Shown here: positions 25,527 to 34,781 of the stretch, in pieces | How positions within the stretch are numbered: the first letter of the stretch is position 1 | How the letters are laid out: each line of letters opens with the position of its first letter | Assembly: GCF_900099925.1 (NCBI RefSeq) | Contig: NZ_FNDE01000016.1 | Location: forward strand, 1-64,000 | DNA length: 64,000 nucleotides | Reading direction: 5' to 3' | DNA from: Aneurinibacillus thermoaerophilus | Lineage (GTDB): Bacteria > Bacillota > Bacilli > Aneurinibacillales > Aneurinibacillaceae | The notes under the pieces: generated by a model | Told to the model about the DNA's origin: nothing | The model's database searches: none | Seen by the model: only the letters and a program-made list of their open reading frames with translations | Program-made: the position numbers and the translations under genes

Positions 25527-26507
25527 CTATTCTTTTTTCTCAAACAGGCTTACATACTGGCCGTATCCTTCTTTCACCAACTCTTCTTTGGGGATAAACC
25601 GAAGCGCGGCAGAATTAATGCAATAACGTAATCCCGTAGGCGCAGGGCCGTCATCAAATACATGGCCCAAGTGCGAATCAGCGCCTTTACTCCGCACTTC
25701 GGTGCGAATCATAAAGTGACTGTAATCCGGCTTTTCGACGATATTTTCTTCATGTAGCGGTTTTGTAAAACTCGGCCAGCCGCAACCGGAATCGAATTTA
25801 TCAAGCGAACTGAACAGCGGCTCTCCAGATACGATATCCACATAGATGCCCTCCCGCTTGTTGTCCCAGTATTCATTGCGGAATGGCGGCTCTGTGCCGT
25901 TGTTCTGGGTAACTTCATACTGCATCGGAGTTAACCGCTTCTTTAACAGGTCTTTATCCCGCTCTTTGCTCCAGTGCTTCTCGATAAACGCTTCACGTCC
26001 AGAACCGCGGCGATACATTTTGTAGTGCAACGGATTTTTCTTATGGTAATTTTGATGGTATTCCTCCGCCGGATAGAATGTCGAAGCCGGAAGAATTTTC
26101 GTTACGATCGGCTTATCAAAGCGGCCGCTTTCTTCCAACGCTTTTCTAGATGCTTCCGCTTTCCTTCTTTGTTCTTCGTTATGATAAAAGATGGCGGTCT
26201 GGTACGACTGTCCCCGGTCGTAGAACTGGCCGCCCGGATCGGTCGGATCAATCTGGCGCCAGTAAATATCCAACAGTTTCTCATACGGAAATACATCTGG
26301 TTCAAACGTAATTTGCACCGCTTCATAGTGTCCGGTTGTATCGGAACATACCTCTTCATATGTCGGATTTTCCTTATGCCCGCCTGTATAGCCAGATACA
26401 ACTTTGATAATGCCAGGCATTTCTTCAAATGGCGATACCATGCACCAAAAACAACCACCTGCGAACGTCGCAAGTTCGTAACGTTTCTCGTCCGTATTGC
26501 TACTCAT
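25527..26507 (-). CDS. msrAB: Bifunctional methionine sulfoxide reductase MsrA-MsrB
   Basis: This encodes a 326-residue fusion that repairs both S- and R-methionine sulfoxide. MsrA comes first, with the catalytic motif GCFWC (~residues 17-21) and EEYHQNYH. MsrB follows from ~residue 185, with DSGCGWPSF and catalytic [11 protein letters not shown]. There is no signal peptide, so it is cytosolic. The start at 26507 is preferred over GTG at 26519 because GAGGTG sits 9 bases before it. Confidence 0.93.
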   Translation of the reverse strand: MSSNTDEKRYELATFAGGCFWCMVSPFEEMPGIIKVVSGYTGGHKENPTYEEVCSDTTGHYEAVQITFEPDVFPYEKLLDIYWRQIDPTDPGGQFYDRGQSYQTAIFYHNEEQRRKAEASRKALEESGRFDKPIVTKILPASTFYPAEEYHQNYHKKNPLHYKMYRRGSGREAFIEKHWSKERDKDLLKKRLTPMQYEVTQNNGTEPPFRNEYWDNKREGIYVDIVSGEPLFSSLDKFDSGCGWPSFTKPLHEENIVEKPDYSHFMIRTEVRSKGADSHLGHVFDDGPAPTGLRYCINSAALRFIPKEELVKEGYGQYVSLFEKKE

Positions 26508-26589
26508 ACGATTTATCACCTCATTCGCTGATATCCATGTTTGAAAAACGGAGGTTCTTCTGCGCCATGTTCAATTCTTTTTTTCTCTT

Positions 26590-26619
26590 TTTATAATAAG
26601 CCAAGGGTGCTGCTTTCAA
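26590..26619 (-). promoter_or_regulatory. msrAB promoter
   Basis: The minus strand has TTGAAA (26619-26614), an 18-base spacer and TATAAA (26595-26590). Confidence 0.5.
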
Positions 26620-26649
26620 AAGCGAGGCAGACTCTGAAATGCGCTACCG

Positions 26650-27051
26650 TCAGTCTTTTTGAACTTTCACATAACAAGTACGACGGCGTGGGCCGTCAAA
26701 TTCGCAGAAATAAATACCTTGCCATGTGCCGAGTATTAGATTTCCGTCCGCCACCAGCACAGTCTGCGACGCCCCCATCGTGCTCGCTTTCAAATGAGAA
26801 GCAGAATTGCCTTCCGCATGCCGATACTTTGAATGTTCCCACGGATATACTTCATCAAGGCGCATCAGCATGTCATGCACCACATCCGGGTCTGCATTTT
26901 CATTAATTGTAATTCCCGCTGTCGTATGTGGACAATATACGATCACCATTCCGTCACGTACATTTTCTTGTTCGATAATCTTACGTACCCGATCCGTAAT
27001 TTCAATAAATTGATCACGCTGTGACGTTCTCAATTCAAGTTTATGTACCAT
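26650..27051 (-). CDS. YjbQ-family protein (UPF0047)
   Basis: This encodes a 133-residue protein of the YjbQ/UPF0047 family, small trimeric proteins with a putative metal or thiamine-phosphate-synthase-like activity. Conserved features are VIVYCPHTTAGITINENADPDV, the HAEGNSASHLKAS block and LGTWQGIYFCEFDGPRRR. The start is the ATG 7 bases after AAGGGGTG, not the earlier in-frame GTG. It lies 27 bases after the DUF72 gene on the same strand. Confidence 0.88.
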   Translation of the reverse strand: MVHKLELRTSQRDQFIEITDRVRKIIEQENVRDGMVIVYCPHTTAGITINENADPDVVHDMLMRLDEVYPWEHSKYRHAEGNSASHLKASTMGASQTVLVADGNLILGTWQGIYFCEFDGPRRRTCYVKVQKD

Positions 27052-27078
27052 ATTTTTCACCCCTTCAAATTAACATCT

Positions 27079-27924
27079 TTAAAAAAACTTTAACTGGCGT
27101 GGGCCTAACCAATCGTATTCTACCCCAAGAAGCTCCATCAGTTCTTTCGCATTATCGGCAGCATCGCCGCCGGAATTATTATTGAATATGACACAAATTT
27201 CCTTCGTTTGCTTTTGCAGCAATTCCAGTTTTTCTTTCCATTCCTTTAGCTCTTCCGTGCTATAACGGTACAAATATCGCACCTCCCGCCAATTCGGTTG
27301 TCCGCTACTATGCCAACCCGCCGCATTGCGGCCATGAAATCGCACAATTGTTACATTCCTGTCTGTAGCATGCAACACAGTCGGAACCGAACCAACGCCT
27401 GCCTGCGGCTCGTCACAGATACTATGAATCCAGCCGTCCTTCTCCATAAATGCGAGCGTTCGCTCCCGCATTTTCGGCGCAAACCAACTTTGGTGCCTGA
27501 ACTCAAGCGCTACCGGAATATCTTCCATCTTATCTTTGGTATACCGGAGAATATCCACATTTTTGCGGGTACAATCAAACCATGGAGGGTATTGGAACAG
27601 TACCGCTTTTAATTTACCTGCTTCCCTTAACGGCACAATCGAATTTTTAAACGCGTCAAACATTTCACCGATGCTTTCAAACGGATTCTCACCCCTTAAA
27701 TGTCCAGTCATCCCCTGGTACGCCTTTACGATAAAAGAGAACCCCTGAGGCGTATCTTCCGCCCATTTTACATAGTTCTTAACTGGTTGCACAGCATAAA
27801 ATGAACTGTCCACTTCTACAATCGGAAAATGAGTACTGTATACCTTCAGCTTATCCCGACTCAATATTTTCTGAACGTATAAATGATCATGATCCCCCCA
27901 ACCGGTTAAGCCAATCAAAATCAT
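27079..27924 (-). CDS. DUF72 domain-containing protein (YunF-like)
   Basis: This encodes a 281-residue TIM-barrel-like DUF72 protein. It begins ILIGLTGWGDHDHLY and has VEVDSSFYAVQ, FKAYQ-type FIVKAYQGMTGH, VALEFRHQSWF, and ICVIFNNNSGGDAADNAKEL near the C terminus. Function is unknown. It starts 3 bases after the epimerase-like gene and is probably translated from the same mRNA. Confidence 0.88.
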   Translation of the reverse strand: MILIGLTGWGDHDHLYVQKILSRDKLKVYSTHFPIVEVDSSFYAVQPVKNYVKWAEDTPQGFSFIVKAYQGMTGHLRGENPFESIGEMFDAFKNSIVPLREAGKLKAVLFQYPPWFDCTRKNVDILRYTKDKMEDIPVALEFRHQSWFAPKMRERTLAFMEKDGWIHSICDEPQAGVGSVPTVLHATDRNVTIVRFHGRNAAGWHSSGQPNWREVRYLYRYSTEELKEWKEKLELLQKQTKEICVIFNNNSGGDAADNAKELMELLGVEYDWLGPRQLKFF

Positions 27925-27927
27925 CGC

Positions 27928-28875
27928 TTATGTTCGTACTCCCTTCATAAAACTCAATGTTTGCCTTATTCCTTCTTCATAGGAAGTTTTCGGCAATGGC
28001 CCGATATGTTTCTCATATTTTGCACCCGATAAAACAACCGGCTCTTCCGTTAAATACATCATTTCTCTTACTTCCCACATCATCCTGCTAAATAAACCGG
28101 CCAATGTTATCATTCCTCTGCCAATCGTGCCGACCTTCCGGCTATAGCCAGTTATCTCTTTCACAATAGAAATAATTTCGCGTCCAGAAATCACACCGTA
28201 CCCTGGAATATTCCAGTTTTGCCCGTAAGCATCTTCCCTGAGCGCCAGTTCTACCGTTGCTTTCGCTCCATCCGGAGTGAAAATATATTCTCTCTTTACG
28301 TTCTGATTTCCTACAAATGCAGCCTTTTTTCCAGCAACCATTGACTCCAGCGTATAGGAAAGGAGAGTGTTGGTAGCATTCGGACCATAAAAATCAGGAA
28401 AATGAACGATTAACGCCGGAATTCCCTGACGATGCGCGTCCTTCGCCATGTGATCGATTTGCAGGCGAATGTTGCCTTTTTTCGTATGCGGTCGCTTCGG
28501 ATATTCTTCAGTAATCGGTTGACCGTTTCCTCGGCCATATGCATAAATATTGTCAATCAGTACGATTTTTGAGCAGTTAGCAGCAGCTGCTTCCACGACA
28601 TTTCGCATAATGGTAGGGTGTCCTTTTTCCCACTCATGATACGGAACACTCACTGTGTGAAAGATTACTTCAACTCCTCTCCCCGCTTCTTTAACATCTT
28701 CCACCTGATACACATCTCCTGACATAATCGTAACTTGTTCCATATGTCCGAACAGCTTTTCTAACTTTTCCCTTGTTCTTGCAAAAGCTACCGTTTCAAT
28801 TCCCCGAGCCACCAATTCATGGACGAGCGCGTACCCCATTCCGCCTGAAGCTCCTAATACAAGCGCTTTTTTCAT
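27928..28875 (-). CDS. NAD-dependent epimerase/SDR-family protein
   Basis: This encodes a 315-residue extended short-chain dehydrogenase with the N-terminal dinucleotide motif GASGGMGYALV (residues 8-18), later IDNIYAYGRG (Tyr of a YxxxN-like site) and substrate-side PDFYGPNATNTLL. It has a good AAAAGGAGG site. A TetR-type operator lies just upstream, so it is the likely target of the adjacent regulator. Substrate unknown. Confidence 0.87.
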   Translation of the reverse strand: MKKALVLGASGGMGYALVHELVARGIETVAFARTREKLEKLFGHMEQVTIMSGDVYQVEDVKEAGRGVEVIFHTVSVPYHEWEKGHPTIMRNVVEAAAANCSKIVLIDNIYAYGRGNGQPITEEYPKRPHTKKGNIRLQIDHMAKDAHRQGIPALIVHFPDFYGPNATNTLLSYTLESMVAGKKAAFVGNQNVKREYIFTPDGAKATVELALREDAYGQNWNIPGYGVISGREIISIVKEITGYSRKVGTIGRGMITLAGLFSRMMWEVREMMYLTEEPVVLSGAKYEKHIGPLPKTSYEEGIRQTLSFMKGVRT

Positions 28876-28891
28876 AAATTAGCCTCCTTTT

Positions 28892-28908
28892 ATTGACCAC
28901 TGTTCAAT
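28892..28908. promoter_or_regulatory. TetR operator copy 2 (before the SDR gene)
   Basis: ATTGACCACTGTTCAAT is a 17-base near-perfect palindrome centred on C. It recurs at 29510-29526 with one base changed. It overlaps the tetR stop codon and precedes the SDR ribosome site. Confidence 0.7.
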
Positions 28909-29491
28909 TATTGTTAAAAAACAATCCCAAGCCTTTGAGCAAAAAACCGACATGCGCTTTCGCCATCGTTTCTACATCAGCAAACGTCTGACCTGACCTG
29001 CAATAATGGGAAACAAAACCGTGCAATGACAAAAACAACGACCAAATCTTGGTGCTATCCGCACGGCCATCACTCAGCTTATGCACTAAATCCGCAAATT
29101 TATTGTAGCTTATCGTCGGTTCCTGACACAGATAATGATTCACTTCATCATCTTTTATCAAAAACATAATTTCATAATGGCTCTGATGGGTAAATCCGAA
29201 CTCGATAAAACCAAGCAATACTTCCTCTAGCTTCTCCAGAGAATGGCCTGGCTTTCTCATGATCGTCTCTAGCTTCTTATCAAGCAAAGAAAAATACTCT
29301 CTTACAAGCGCATAAAAAAGTTCAGCCTTATTCTGAAAATGATAATAAATCGAACCGTGGCTATAGCCTAGTTCTCTTGCAATTTGCCGCATGGAAACGT
29401 TCCGGTACCCATGCGTAACGAACAATTCCCTTGCCACGTCTAAAATTCGTTCTCTTGTCAATTCCTGTTCGACCGCTTTTCTGGCTGCCAA
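28904..29491 (-). CDS. TetR/AcrR-family regulator
   Basis: This encodes a 195-residue repressor with an N-terminal helix-turn-helix (ILDVARELFVTHGYRNVSMRQIARELGYSHGSIYYHFQNKAELF, residues ~15-58) and an all-helical ligand domain. It starts with TTG after GGGGTG. Twin palindromes flank the gene, consistent with autorepression and control of the SDR-DUF72-yjbQ genes downstream. Ligand unknown. Confidence 0.92.
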   Translation of the reverse strand: MAARKAVEQELTRERILDVARELFVTHGYRNVSMRQIARELGYSHGSIYYHFQNKAELFYALVREYFSLLDKKLETIMRKPGHSLEKLEEVLLGFIEFGFTHQSHYEIMFLIKDDEVNHYLCQEPTISYNKFADLVHKLSDGRADSTKIWSLFLSLHGFVSHYCRSGQTFADVETMAKAHVGFLLKGLGLFFNNN

Positions 29492-29509
29492 ATGATCACC
29501 CCACCATTA

Positions 29510-29526
29510 ATTGACCACTGTTTAAT
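29510..29526. promoter_or_regulatory. TetR operator copy 1 (before tetR)
   Basis: ATTGACCACTGTTTAAT, next to a TATAAT-like -10 (minus strand, TATAATTAAAC), 19 bases before the tetR start. It is the same palindrome as at 28892-28908. Confidence 0.7.
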
Positions 29527-29682
29527 TATATAAAAAACATACCATCTTTCCCCTCAATCCTCAAGATTTTAATAGAGATTCAGGGCAAAAAGCGCGAATT
29601 TTGTGCGCTAAGCCACCTTCAGACTAAAACATTGCCGAAAACGTCTATTTTCCACAGATAAACCTGCAAAACAGTCGTGGAA

Positions 29683-29709
29683 CAAGACAACTGTTATATT
29701 GTTATCTTG
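29683..29709. repeat. Inverted repeat upstream of pdxK
   Basis: CAAGACAAC and GTTATCTTG form 9-base arms with one mismatch around a 9-base centre. It may be an operator for pdxK. Bases 29527-29682 otherwise hold no gene that I can see. Confidence 0.45.
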
Positions 29710-29775
29710 TATTGTTATACTTTTATTATGTAATATAAATTCAAAATACACATAACACTTTTACAAGTTATGCCT

Positions 29776-29804
29776 TTTCCCGCAGATTTTGAACAAGCGG
29801 GAAA
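29776..29804 (+). repeat. Hairpin in the pdxK leader
   Basis: TTTCCCGC and GCGGGAAA form a perfect 8-base stem with a 13-base loop, 51 bases before the pdxK start. There is no T-run, so it is a structured 5' UTR element or operator rather than a terminator. Confidence 0.5.
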
Positions 29805-29855
29805 CATTATAGAACATCCTTTTATTTATACAGATTTAAGGGGGATATCCATAAC

Positions 29856-30710
29856 ATGAATATGTACAAAGCTTTAACCATAGCCGGTTCCGACACAAGC
29901 GGCGGCGCTGGCATGCAAGCCGATCTAAAAACATTCCAGGAGCGCGGCGTATACGGAATGACGGCTCTTACTGTTATCGTGGCGCAAGATCCGCATAACA
30001 ATTGGTTTCATAATGTGTTTCCTATTGCTATTGAAACGCTGGAAGCACAGCTCGAGACCGTACTTGCTGGTATCGGCGTAGACGCGTTGAAAACAGGCAT
30101 GCTCGGTTCTATCGATATTATCGAAATGGCAGCCAGCAAAATCGAAAAATACGCCATTAAAAATGTGGTCGTCGACCCAGTTATGGTATGTAAAGGCGCG
30201 GATGAAGCTTTGCATCCAGAAACAAATGAATGTCTGCGCGACGTGCTCGTGCCGAAGGCACTCGTTGTTACACCGAACTTGTTTGAAGCATGGCAACTAA
30301 GCGGCGTTGGTCCGATTAAAACCGTCGAGCAAATGAAAGAAGCAGCTGCTAAAATCCATGAGAAAGGCGCAAAATACGTAATTGTAAAAGGCGGTGGAAA
30401 ACTCGAACACGAATCTGCCGTAGATGTACTGTACGACGGTAAAACATTCGAAATTCTAGAATCGGATCGTATTGGCACAACTTACACGCACGGTGCGGGA
30501 TGCACATACTCCGCGGCCATTACCGCTGAGCTAGCAAAAGGCAAATCTCCGCGCGAAGCGATTGAAGTGGCTAAAGCATTCATTACGGAAGCGATCCGCC
30601 ACTCATTCCCGCTGAATAAATACGTTGGGCCAACCAACCATGCTGGTTACCGCCTGTTCGGTCCTGGAAAGAACGAAAATCTACAAGAGCAGGTAGTTGC
30701 AACCAAATAG
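29856..30710 (+). CDS. pdxK: Pyridoxal/pyridoxine kinase (ThiD-like PdxK)
   Basis: This encodes a 284-residue ribokinase-fold enzyme that phosphorylates B6 vitamers, related to ThiD. Motifs: [53 protein letters not shown], and the anion hole/catalytic [19 protein letters not shown] (~residues 209-227). It matches B. subtilis PdxK closely from memory. The ATG follows AAGGGGGA at a longish distance. Single gene ending in a strong terminator. Confidence 0.92.
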   Translation: MNMYKALTIAGSDTSGGAGMQADLKTFQERGVYGMTALTVIVAQDPHNNWFHNVFPIAIETLEAQLETVLAGIGVDALKTGMLGSIDIIEMAASKIEKYAIKNVVVDPVMVCKGADEALHPETNECLRDVLVPKALVVTPNLFEAWQLSGVGPIKTVEQMKEAAAKIHEKGAKYVIVKGGGKLEHESAVDVLYDGKTFEILESDRIGTTYTHGAGCTYSAAITAELAKGKSPREAIEVAKAFITEAIRHSFPLNKYVGPTNHAGYRLFGPGKNENLQEQVVATK

Positions 30711-30755
30711 CACAAAAAAAGCCTTCGCTTGAAAAGACGAAGGCTTTTTTTGTGC
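30710..30755. terminator. pdxK terminator (bidirectional)
   Basis: GCACAAAAAAAGCCTTCG and CGAAGGCTTTTTTTGTGC form an 18-base stem with T-runs in both directions, overlapping the pdxK stop. Confidence 0.92.
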
Positions 30756-30761
30756 TTGCAA

Positions 30762-30800
30762 AAATAAAAAATCTCTGTGCAACCAAAGCTGCACAGAGAT
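30762..30800 (-). terminator. qox operon terminator
   Basis: ATCTCTGTGCA and TGCACAGAGAT form an 11-base stem followed by TTTTTTATTTTT on the minus strand, about 50 bases after qoxD. Confidence 0.9.
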
Positions 30801-30848
30801 ATAAACACTAATAGAAATTATATTTCCCAAGTCCTGTGAAGCTTATGA

Positions 30849-31160
30849 TTAAGCAAATTGAACTTGAGAGTTAAATGTCATAATCCAAATAGAGCCAGCT
30901 ACAATTGTAACAACGAAAACAATGCCAAGCACTAACGCCATCACATTATATCTTGGCTTCTCTCCTTCTCTGATATGCATGAAGAAGAACAGCTGCACTG
31001 CAAATTGCAGAACCGCCATTACCATAATGGTCACGAAGAGTGCAGTCCGGCTCATCATATGATTGAGTACCAATACCAAAGGAATGATGGTTAATACAAT
31101 CGATAAGATAAACCCGATAATATACGCTTTTGTTGAACCATGAGCCTCTTGCTGCGACAT
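30849..31160 (-). CDS. qoxD: Quinol oxidase subunit IV
   Basis: This encodes a 103-residue three-helix membrane protein of the CyoD/QoxD family (AYIIGFILSIVLTIIPL, then LQFAVQLFFFMHIREGEKPRYN). It is the last gene of qoxABCD, one base after qoxC, with its own GGGGGTG site. Confidence 0.92.
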   Translation of the reverse strand: MSQQEAHGSTKAYIIGFILSIVLTIIPLVLVLNHMMSRTALFVTIMVMAVLQFAVQLFFFMHIREGEKPRYNVMALVLGIVFVVTIVAGSIWIMTFNSQVQFA

Positions 31161-31161
31161 C

Positions 31162-31761
31162 TTACATCACCCCCAGCAGATAAACAACCGTAAAGAGGAA
31201 AATCCAAACAACATCAAGGAAGTGCCAATACAATCCAATAATCGTTACTTTTCGTTTGGTCACTTCATTAATTCCATAGCGGCCTAATTGGATCATAATC
31301 GCTACCATCCATATCAAACCGATGGAAACGTGAAGACCGTGCGTACCAACCAACGTAAAGAATGCTGAGAGAAAAGCGCTGGCTGAAATCGTCGCTCCCT
31401 CATGAGCCAGCTTAATAAACTCATCTATTTCTAAGCCTACAAACGCTAAACCCAATAATGCTGTAACGATCAACCAACCAATTAGACTCTTAAGCTTCCC
31501 TTTATGCATGGCTAATGTTGCCAAGCCACTCGTAAAGCTACTTGTTAACAGAATAAACGTTTCAGCAACAAACACTGGAACTTCAAACAATTCTTTGCCT
31601 GTCTGCCCAGGGTTTGCATGCGTGTACAATACGGCGTAAGTCGCAAACAAAGTACCGAACAAGAGGCAGTCCGTCACAAGGAAAATCCAGAATCCCAAAA
31701 CTTTTAAGGACTCGTGATCCTCATGATGATGATGTTCATGATGGGATACTGCTTGTGCCAT
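31162..31761 (-). CDS. qoxC: Quinol oxidase subunit III
   Basis: This encodes a 199-residue five-helix protein of the heme-copper oxidase subunit III family. The N terminus is His-rich (SHHEHHHHEDHESL), followed by GFWIFLVTDCLLFGTLFATYAVL and THGLHVSIGLIWM. Its ATG overlaps the qoxB stop (TAATG), a sign of coupled translation. Confidence 0.93.
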   Translation of the reverse strand: MAQAVSHHEHHHHEDHESLKVLGFWIFLVTDCLLFGTLFATYAVLYTHANPGQTGKELFEVPVFVAETFILLTSSFTSGLATLAMHKGKLKSLIGWLIVTALLGLAFVGLEIDEFIKLAHEGATISASAFLSAFFTLVGTHGLHVSIGLIWMVAIMIQLGRYGINEVTKRKVTIIGLYWHFLDVVWIFLFTVVYLLGVM

Positions 31762-33776
31762 TATACAACCCTCCCTAACGATGCTTCGGTACGTTTCACT
31801 TCGTCAACCGGGATGTAGTAATCTGTGTCGTATTGGAAAGAACGGGCTAGCATGCAAAGACCTACGCCAAGCAAGCCGATAACAGCCATCGAAATCCAGA
31901 CAAACGTAAGTTTCGTTTCACCGAACGTAATGTCAGTCGGAGCAAACGTAAAACCAAATCCAGCGATAAACCAGAAAACTGCCATCACAAATGGAATTCC
32001 GGAGTTTTTCGGCATATGAATTGGCTCAAGTTTCGGCTTTTCTTGTTTCGCCTTTCCTTGCTTCATTTCTTCCTTCATCCGCCACCATACATCTTTACCT
32101 GCTGCATGAGGAATTACGGCAAAATTGTAATGCGGTGCCGGAGACGGAATTGACCATTCCAGCGTACGTCCATCCCATGGGTCTCCTGTTACATCACGCT
32201 CACCATGTTTGATGCTGTAAATAATTTGCCATGCTTGGAAAATAAATCCGATACCCATTAAGAACGCGCCGATAGTAGACAACAGGTTAAGCGGTGCCCA
32301 ACCTAAATCCCAGTTACCGTACGTATAAAGGCGTCGAGTCATACCCATAAAGCCTAATGCGTACTGCGGCATGAAACATACATAGAAACCAATATTCCAG
32401 AACCAGAACGCCCATTTTCCTAAGCGATCATTCAATTTGAAACCGAACATTTTCGGCCACCAGTAAATCAATCCAGCCACATAAGCGAAAACTACGCCAC
32501 CAATCAATACTTGGTGGAAGTGGGCGATTAGGAAATAGCTGTTATGATATTGATAGTCCGCCGGAGCAACTGCCAGCATAACGCCTGTTGCACCACCAAT
32601 AAGGAAGCACGGGATAAAAGCGATGGTCCACAGCATCGGCTGCTCCATCCGAATCCTTCCTCGGAACATTGTAAACAGCCAGTTAAATACTTTAACCCCT
32701 GTAGGAATAGCAATCGCCATTGTCGTGACCGCAAAGAAAGCATTAACGTTAGCACCGGCACCCATGGTAAAGAAGTGGTGAACCCATGTAAAGTAACCGA
32801 GAACACTAATAATCATCATGGCGAATACCATGGACGTATAACCAAAGATCGGCTTTCTTGAGAACGTACTTACAATTTCAGAGAAAATACCGAACGCCGG
32901 TAAGACAACGATATATACCTCAGGGTGTCCCCATATCCAGATGAGATTAATATACATCATCGGGTTACCGCCACCATCAATGGTGAAGAAGTGGGCACCC
33001 GCAAAACGGTCAATAAACAACAAGGCAAGAGTTACTGTCAGCACCGGGAACGCGAAAATGATCATGATACAACTAGCCATTACTGACCAAGTAAACAACG
33101 GCATATCCATCAATTTCATGCCCGGAGCACGCATTTTTAAAATGGTGACGATAAAGTTGATACCCGTCGCCAAACTACCGATACCGGAAATCTGAATACC
33201 CCAGATATAGAAGTTCTGACCCGGTCCCGGACTAAATTGATTTTCAGATAATGGCGGATAGCTAAGCCAGCCTGCATCCGCAGAACCGCCAATTACGAAC
33301 GATATGTTAAAGAGCATTGCTCCCAAGAAGAACAGCCAGAAACTTACAGCGTTCAAGAACGGATACGCAACGTCACGCGCTCCGATTTGTAGCGGAACGA
33401 CAATATTGAACAAACCGAACATAAACGGCATCGCCATGAATAAAATCATGATCGTTCCGTGTGTTGTAAAAATTTCATTGTAATGTTCGGAGTGTAGAAA
33501 AGGCATATTAGGGAACGCTAATTGTATGCGCATTAACAGGGCATCCACCCCGCCACGGAACAGCATCAATAACGACGCGATGATATACATAATACCGATT
33601 TTTTTATGGTCAACGGTTGTTAACCATTCGCGCCACAACCAGCCCCACTTCTTGAAATACGTAAGAACAAAGACAATAGCAAGAGTGGTGAGTACAATCG
33701 AAACGTCCGCACCATAAATTAATGGATCTCCCGTCACAAAGAACTGGGAGGCGAAGTTTTTGATATTCTCTAACAT
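31761..33776 (-). CDS. qoxB: Quinol oxidase subunit I
   Basis: This encodes the 671-residue catalytic subunit of the aa3/bo3-type quinol oxidase, which reduces O2 to water and pumps protons. Visible ligands: low-spin heme His in FTTHGTIM, Cu-B site His and Tyr in IWGHPEVYIVVLPAFG, the His pair in TWVHHFFT, and the heme pair in IAHFHQVLIGG. It has about 15 membrane segments. Residues GFWNI and the C-terminal extension are as in QoxB. Preceded by GGAAGGGGG. Confidence 0.96.
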   Translation of the reverse strand: MLENIKNFASQFFVTGDPLIYGADVSIVLTTLAIVFVLTYFKKWGWLWREWLTTVDHKKIGIMYIIASLLMLFRGGVDALLMRIQLAFPNMPFLHSEHYNEIFTTHGTIMILFMAMPFMFGLFNIVVPLQIGARDVAYPFLNAVSFWLFFLGAMLFNISFVIGGSADAGWLSYPPLSENQFSPGPGQNFYIWGIQISGIGSLATGINFIVTILKMRAPGMKLMDMPLFTWSVMASCIMIIFAFPVLTVTLALLFIDRFAGAHFFTIDGGGNPMMYINLIWIWGHPEVYIVVLPAFGIFSEIVSTFSRKPIFGYTSMVFAMMIISVLGYFTWVHHFFTMGAGANVNAFFAVTTMAIAIPTGVKVFNWLFTMFRGRIRMEQPMLWTIAFIPCFLIGGATGVMLAVAPADYQYHNSYFLIAHFHQVLIGGVVFAYVAGLIYWWPKMFGFKLNDRLGKWAFWFWNIGFYVCFMPQYALGFMGMTRRLYTYGNWDLGWAPLNLLSTIGAFLMGIGFIFQAWQIIYSIKHGERDVTGDPWDGRTLEWSIPSPAPHYNFAVIPHAAGKDVWWRMKEEMKQGKAKQEKPKLEPIHMPKNSGIPFVMAVFWFIAGFGFTFAPTDITFGETKLTFVWISMAVIGLLGVGLCMLARSFQYDTDYYIPVDEVKRTEASLGRVV

Positions 33777-33800
33777 ACGGTTTTCCCCCTTCCTTTGACT

Positions 33801-34781
33801 TTATTTGTCCGCCTTCATACCGGACATCTCATGTTGATTTGCTCCATGCTCCATATGCTGGTTTGCATCATGATTCATGTCACCATGATTCGTGTTCTGA
33901 TTCATCTTCATATGGTGCTCATGTTGTTTATAATATTGGCCACCGTTTTTATCTACGATTTCTTTAAACAATTCCGGCGGGAAGGATGAGTAGAATTGCT
34001 TATCAGAAATACCTGGTTTTGCCAGCTCTTTATAACCATCTTTGGTTAAAGCAGGCGCTGTCTGTTTTACACTTTGTACCCATTTATCAAACTCTGCTTG
34101 CGATTTTGCAACGACTTTGAATTGCATATGAGCAAATCCTTCTCCTGTGAAGTTCGCACCCGATCCAAAATACTCGCCCGGTTCATTAGCCTTCAACGAA
34201 AGACCCATTGCCATTCCAGGCATCGTATATGTCTGTCCGCCTAACTGCGGAATCCAGAATGAGTTCATCGGGGCATCCGAAGTCACTACGAACTGAACAG
34301 GAACTCCTGTCGGAATCTCAATATAGTTGACTGTTGCAATCCCTTGTTCAGGATACTGGAACAACCATTTCCAATCCAGTGAAGTCACCTGAATCGTCAG
34401 CGGTTTAGTCTCAGGATCTTGAGGTTTGGCAAGTGCAAATGTGTCCCTTACCGTGAAAAAGCCCAAAATAGCGATGATAACAATAGGAATTCCCCACCAA
34501 ACAATTTCAAGCGTCTTACTATCTACCCATTCCGGAGTATAAGGCGCTTTATTACCTGGCTTATCTCGATAACGCCAAACAACATACACGAGCATAGCCA
34601 GAACAGGAATGACGACAACAAGACACAAGATGATTGAGATAATAATTAATCGATATTGTGTTTCAGCAACCGGTCCTTTCGGATTCAGAACAATATAGTT
34701 CTCACACCCGGCTAACAACATTGTCGCCAAAGCTGCCATAATGAAGAATACAACCCGACGTAGCAGCTTTTGTTTCTTCAC
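33801..34781 (-). CDS. qoxA: Quinol oxidase subunit II (with His/Met-rich tail)
   Basis: This encodes a 326-residue lipoprotein (lipobox LAGC, Cys26) with two membrane helices and an extracellular cupredoxin domain (~residues 110-245). The CuA ligand set of cytochrome c oxidases is not seen, which fits a quinol-using enzyme. The last ~40 residues are packed with His and Met (QHEHHMKMNQ, HGDMNHDANQHMEHG), an unusual tail that looks suited to binding Cu(I)/Cu(II). It is first gene of the operon and starts with GTG after GGAGATG. Confidence 0.94.
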   Translation of the reverse strand: MKKQKLLRRVVFFIMAALATMLLAGCENYIVLNPKGPVAETQYRLIIISIILCLVVVIPVLAMLVYVVWRYRDKPGNKAPYTPEWVDSKTLEIVWWGIPIVIIAILGFFTVRDTFALAKPQDPETKPLTIQVTSLDWKWLFQYPEQGIATVNYIEIPTGVPVQFVVTSDAPMNSFWIPQLGGQTYTMPGMAMGLSLKANEPGEYFGSGANFTGEGFAHMQFKVVAKSQAEFDKWVQSVKQTAPALTKDGYKELAKPGISDKQFYSSFPPELFKEIVDKNGGQYYKQHEHHMKMNQNTNHGDMNHDANQHMEHGANQHEMSGMKADK

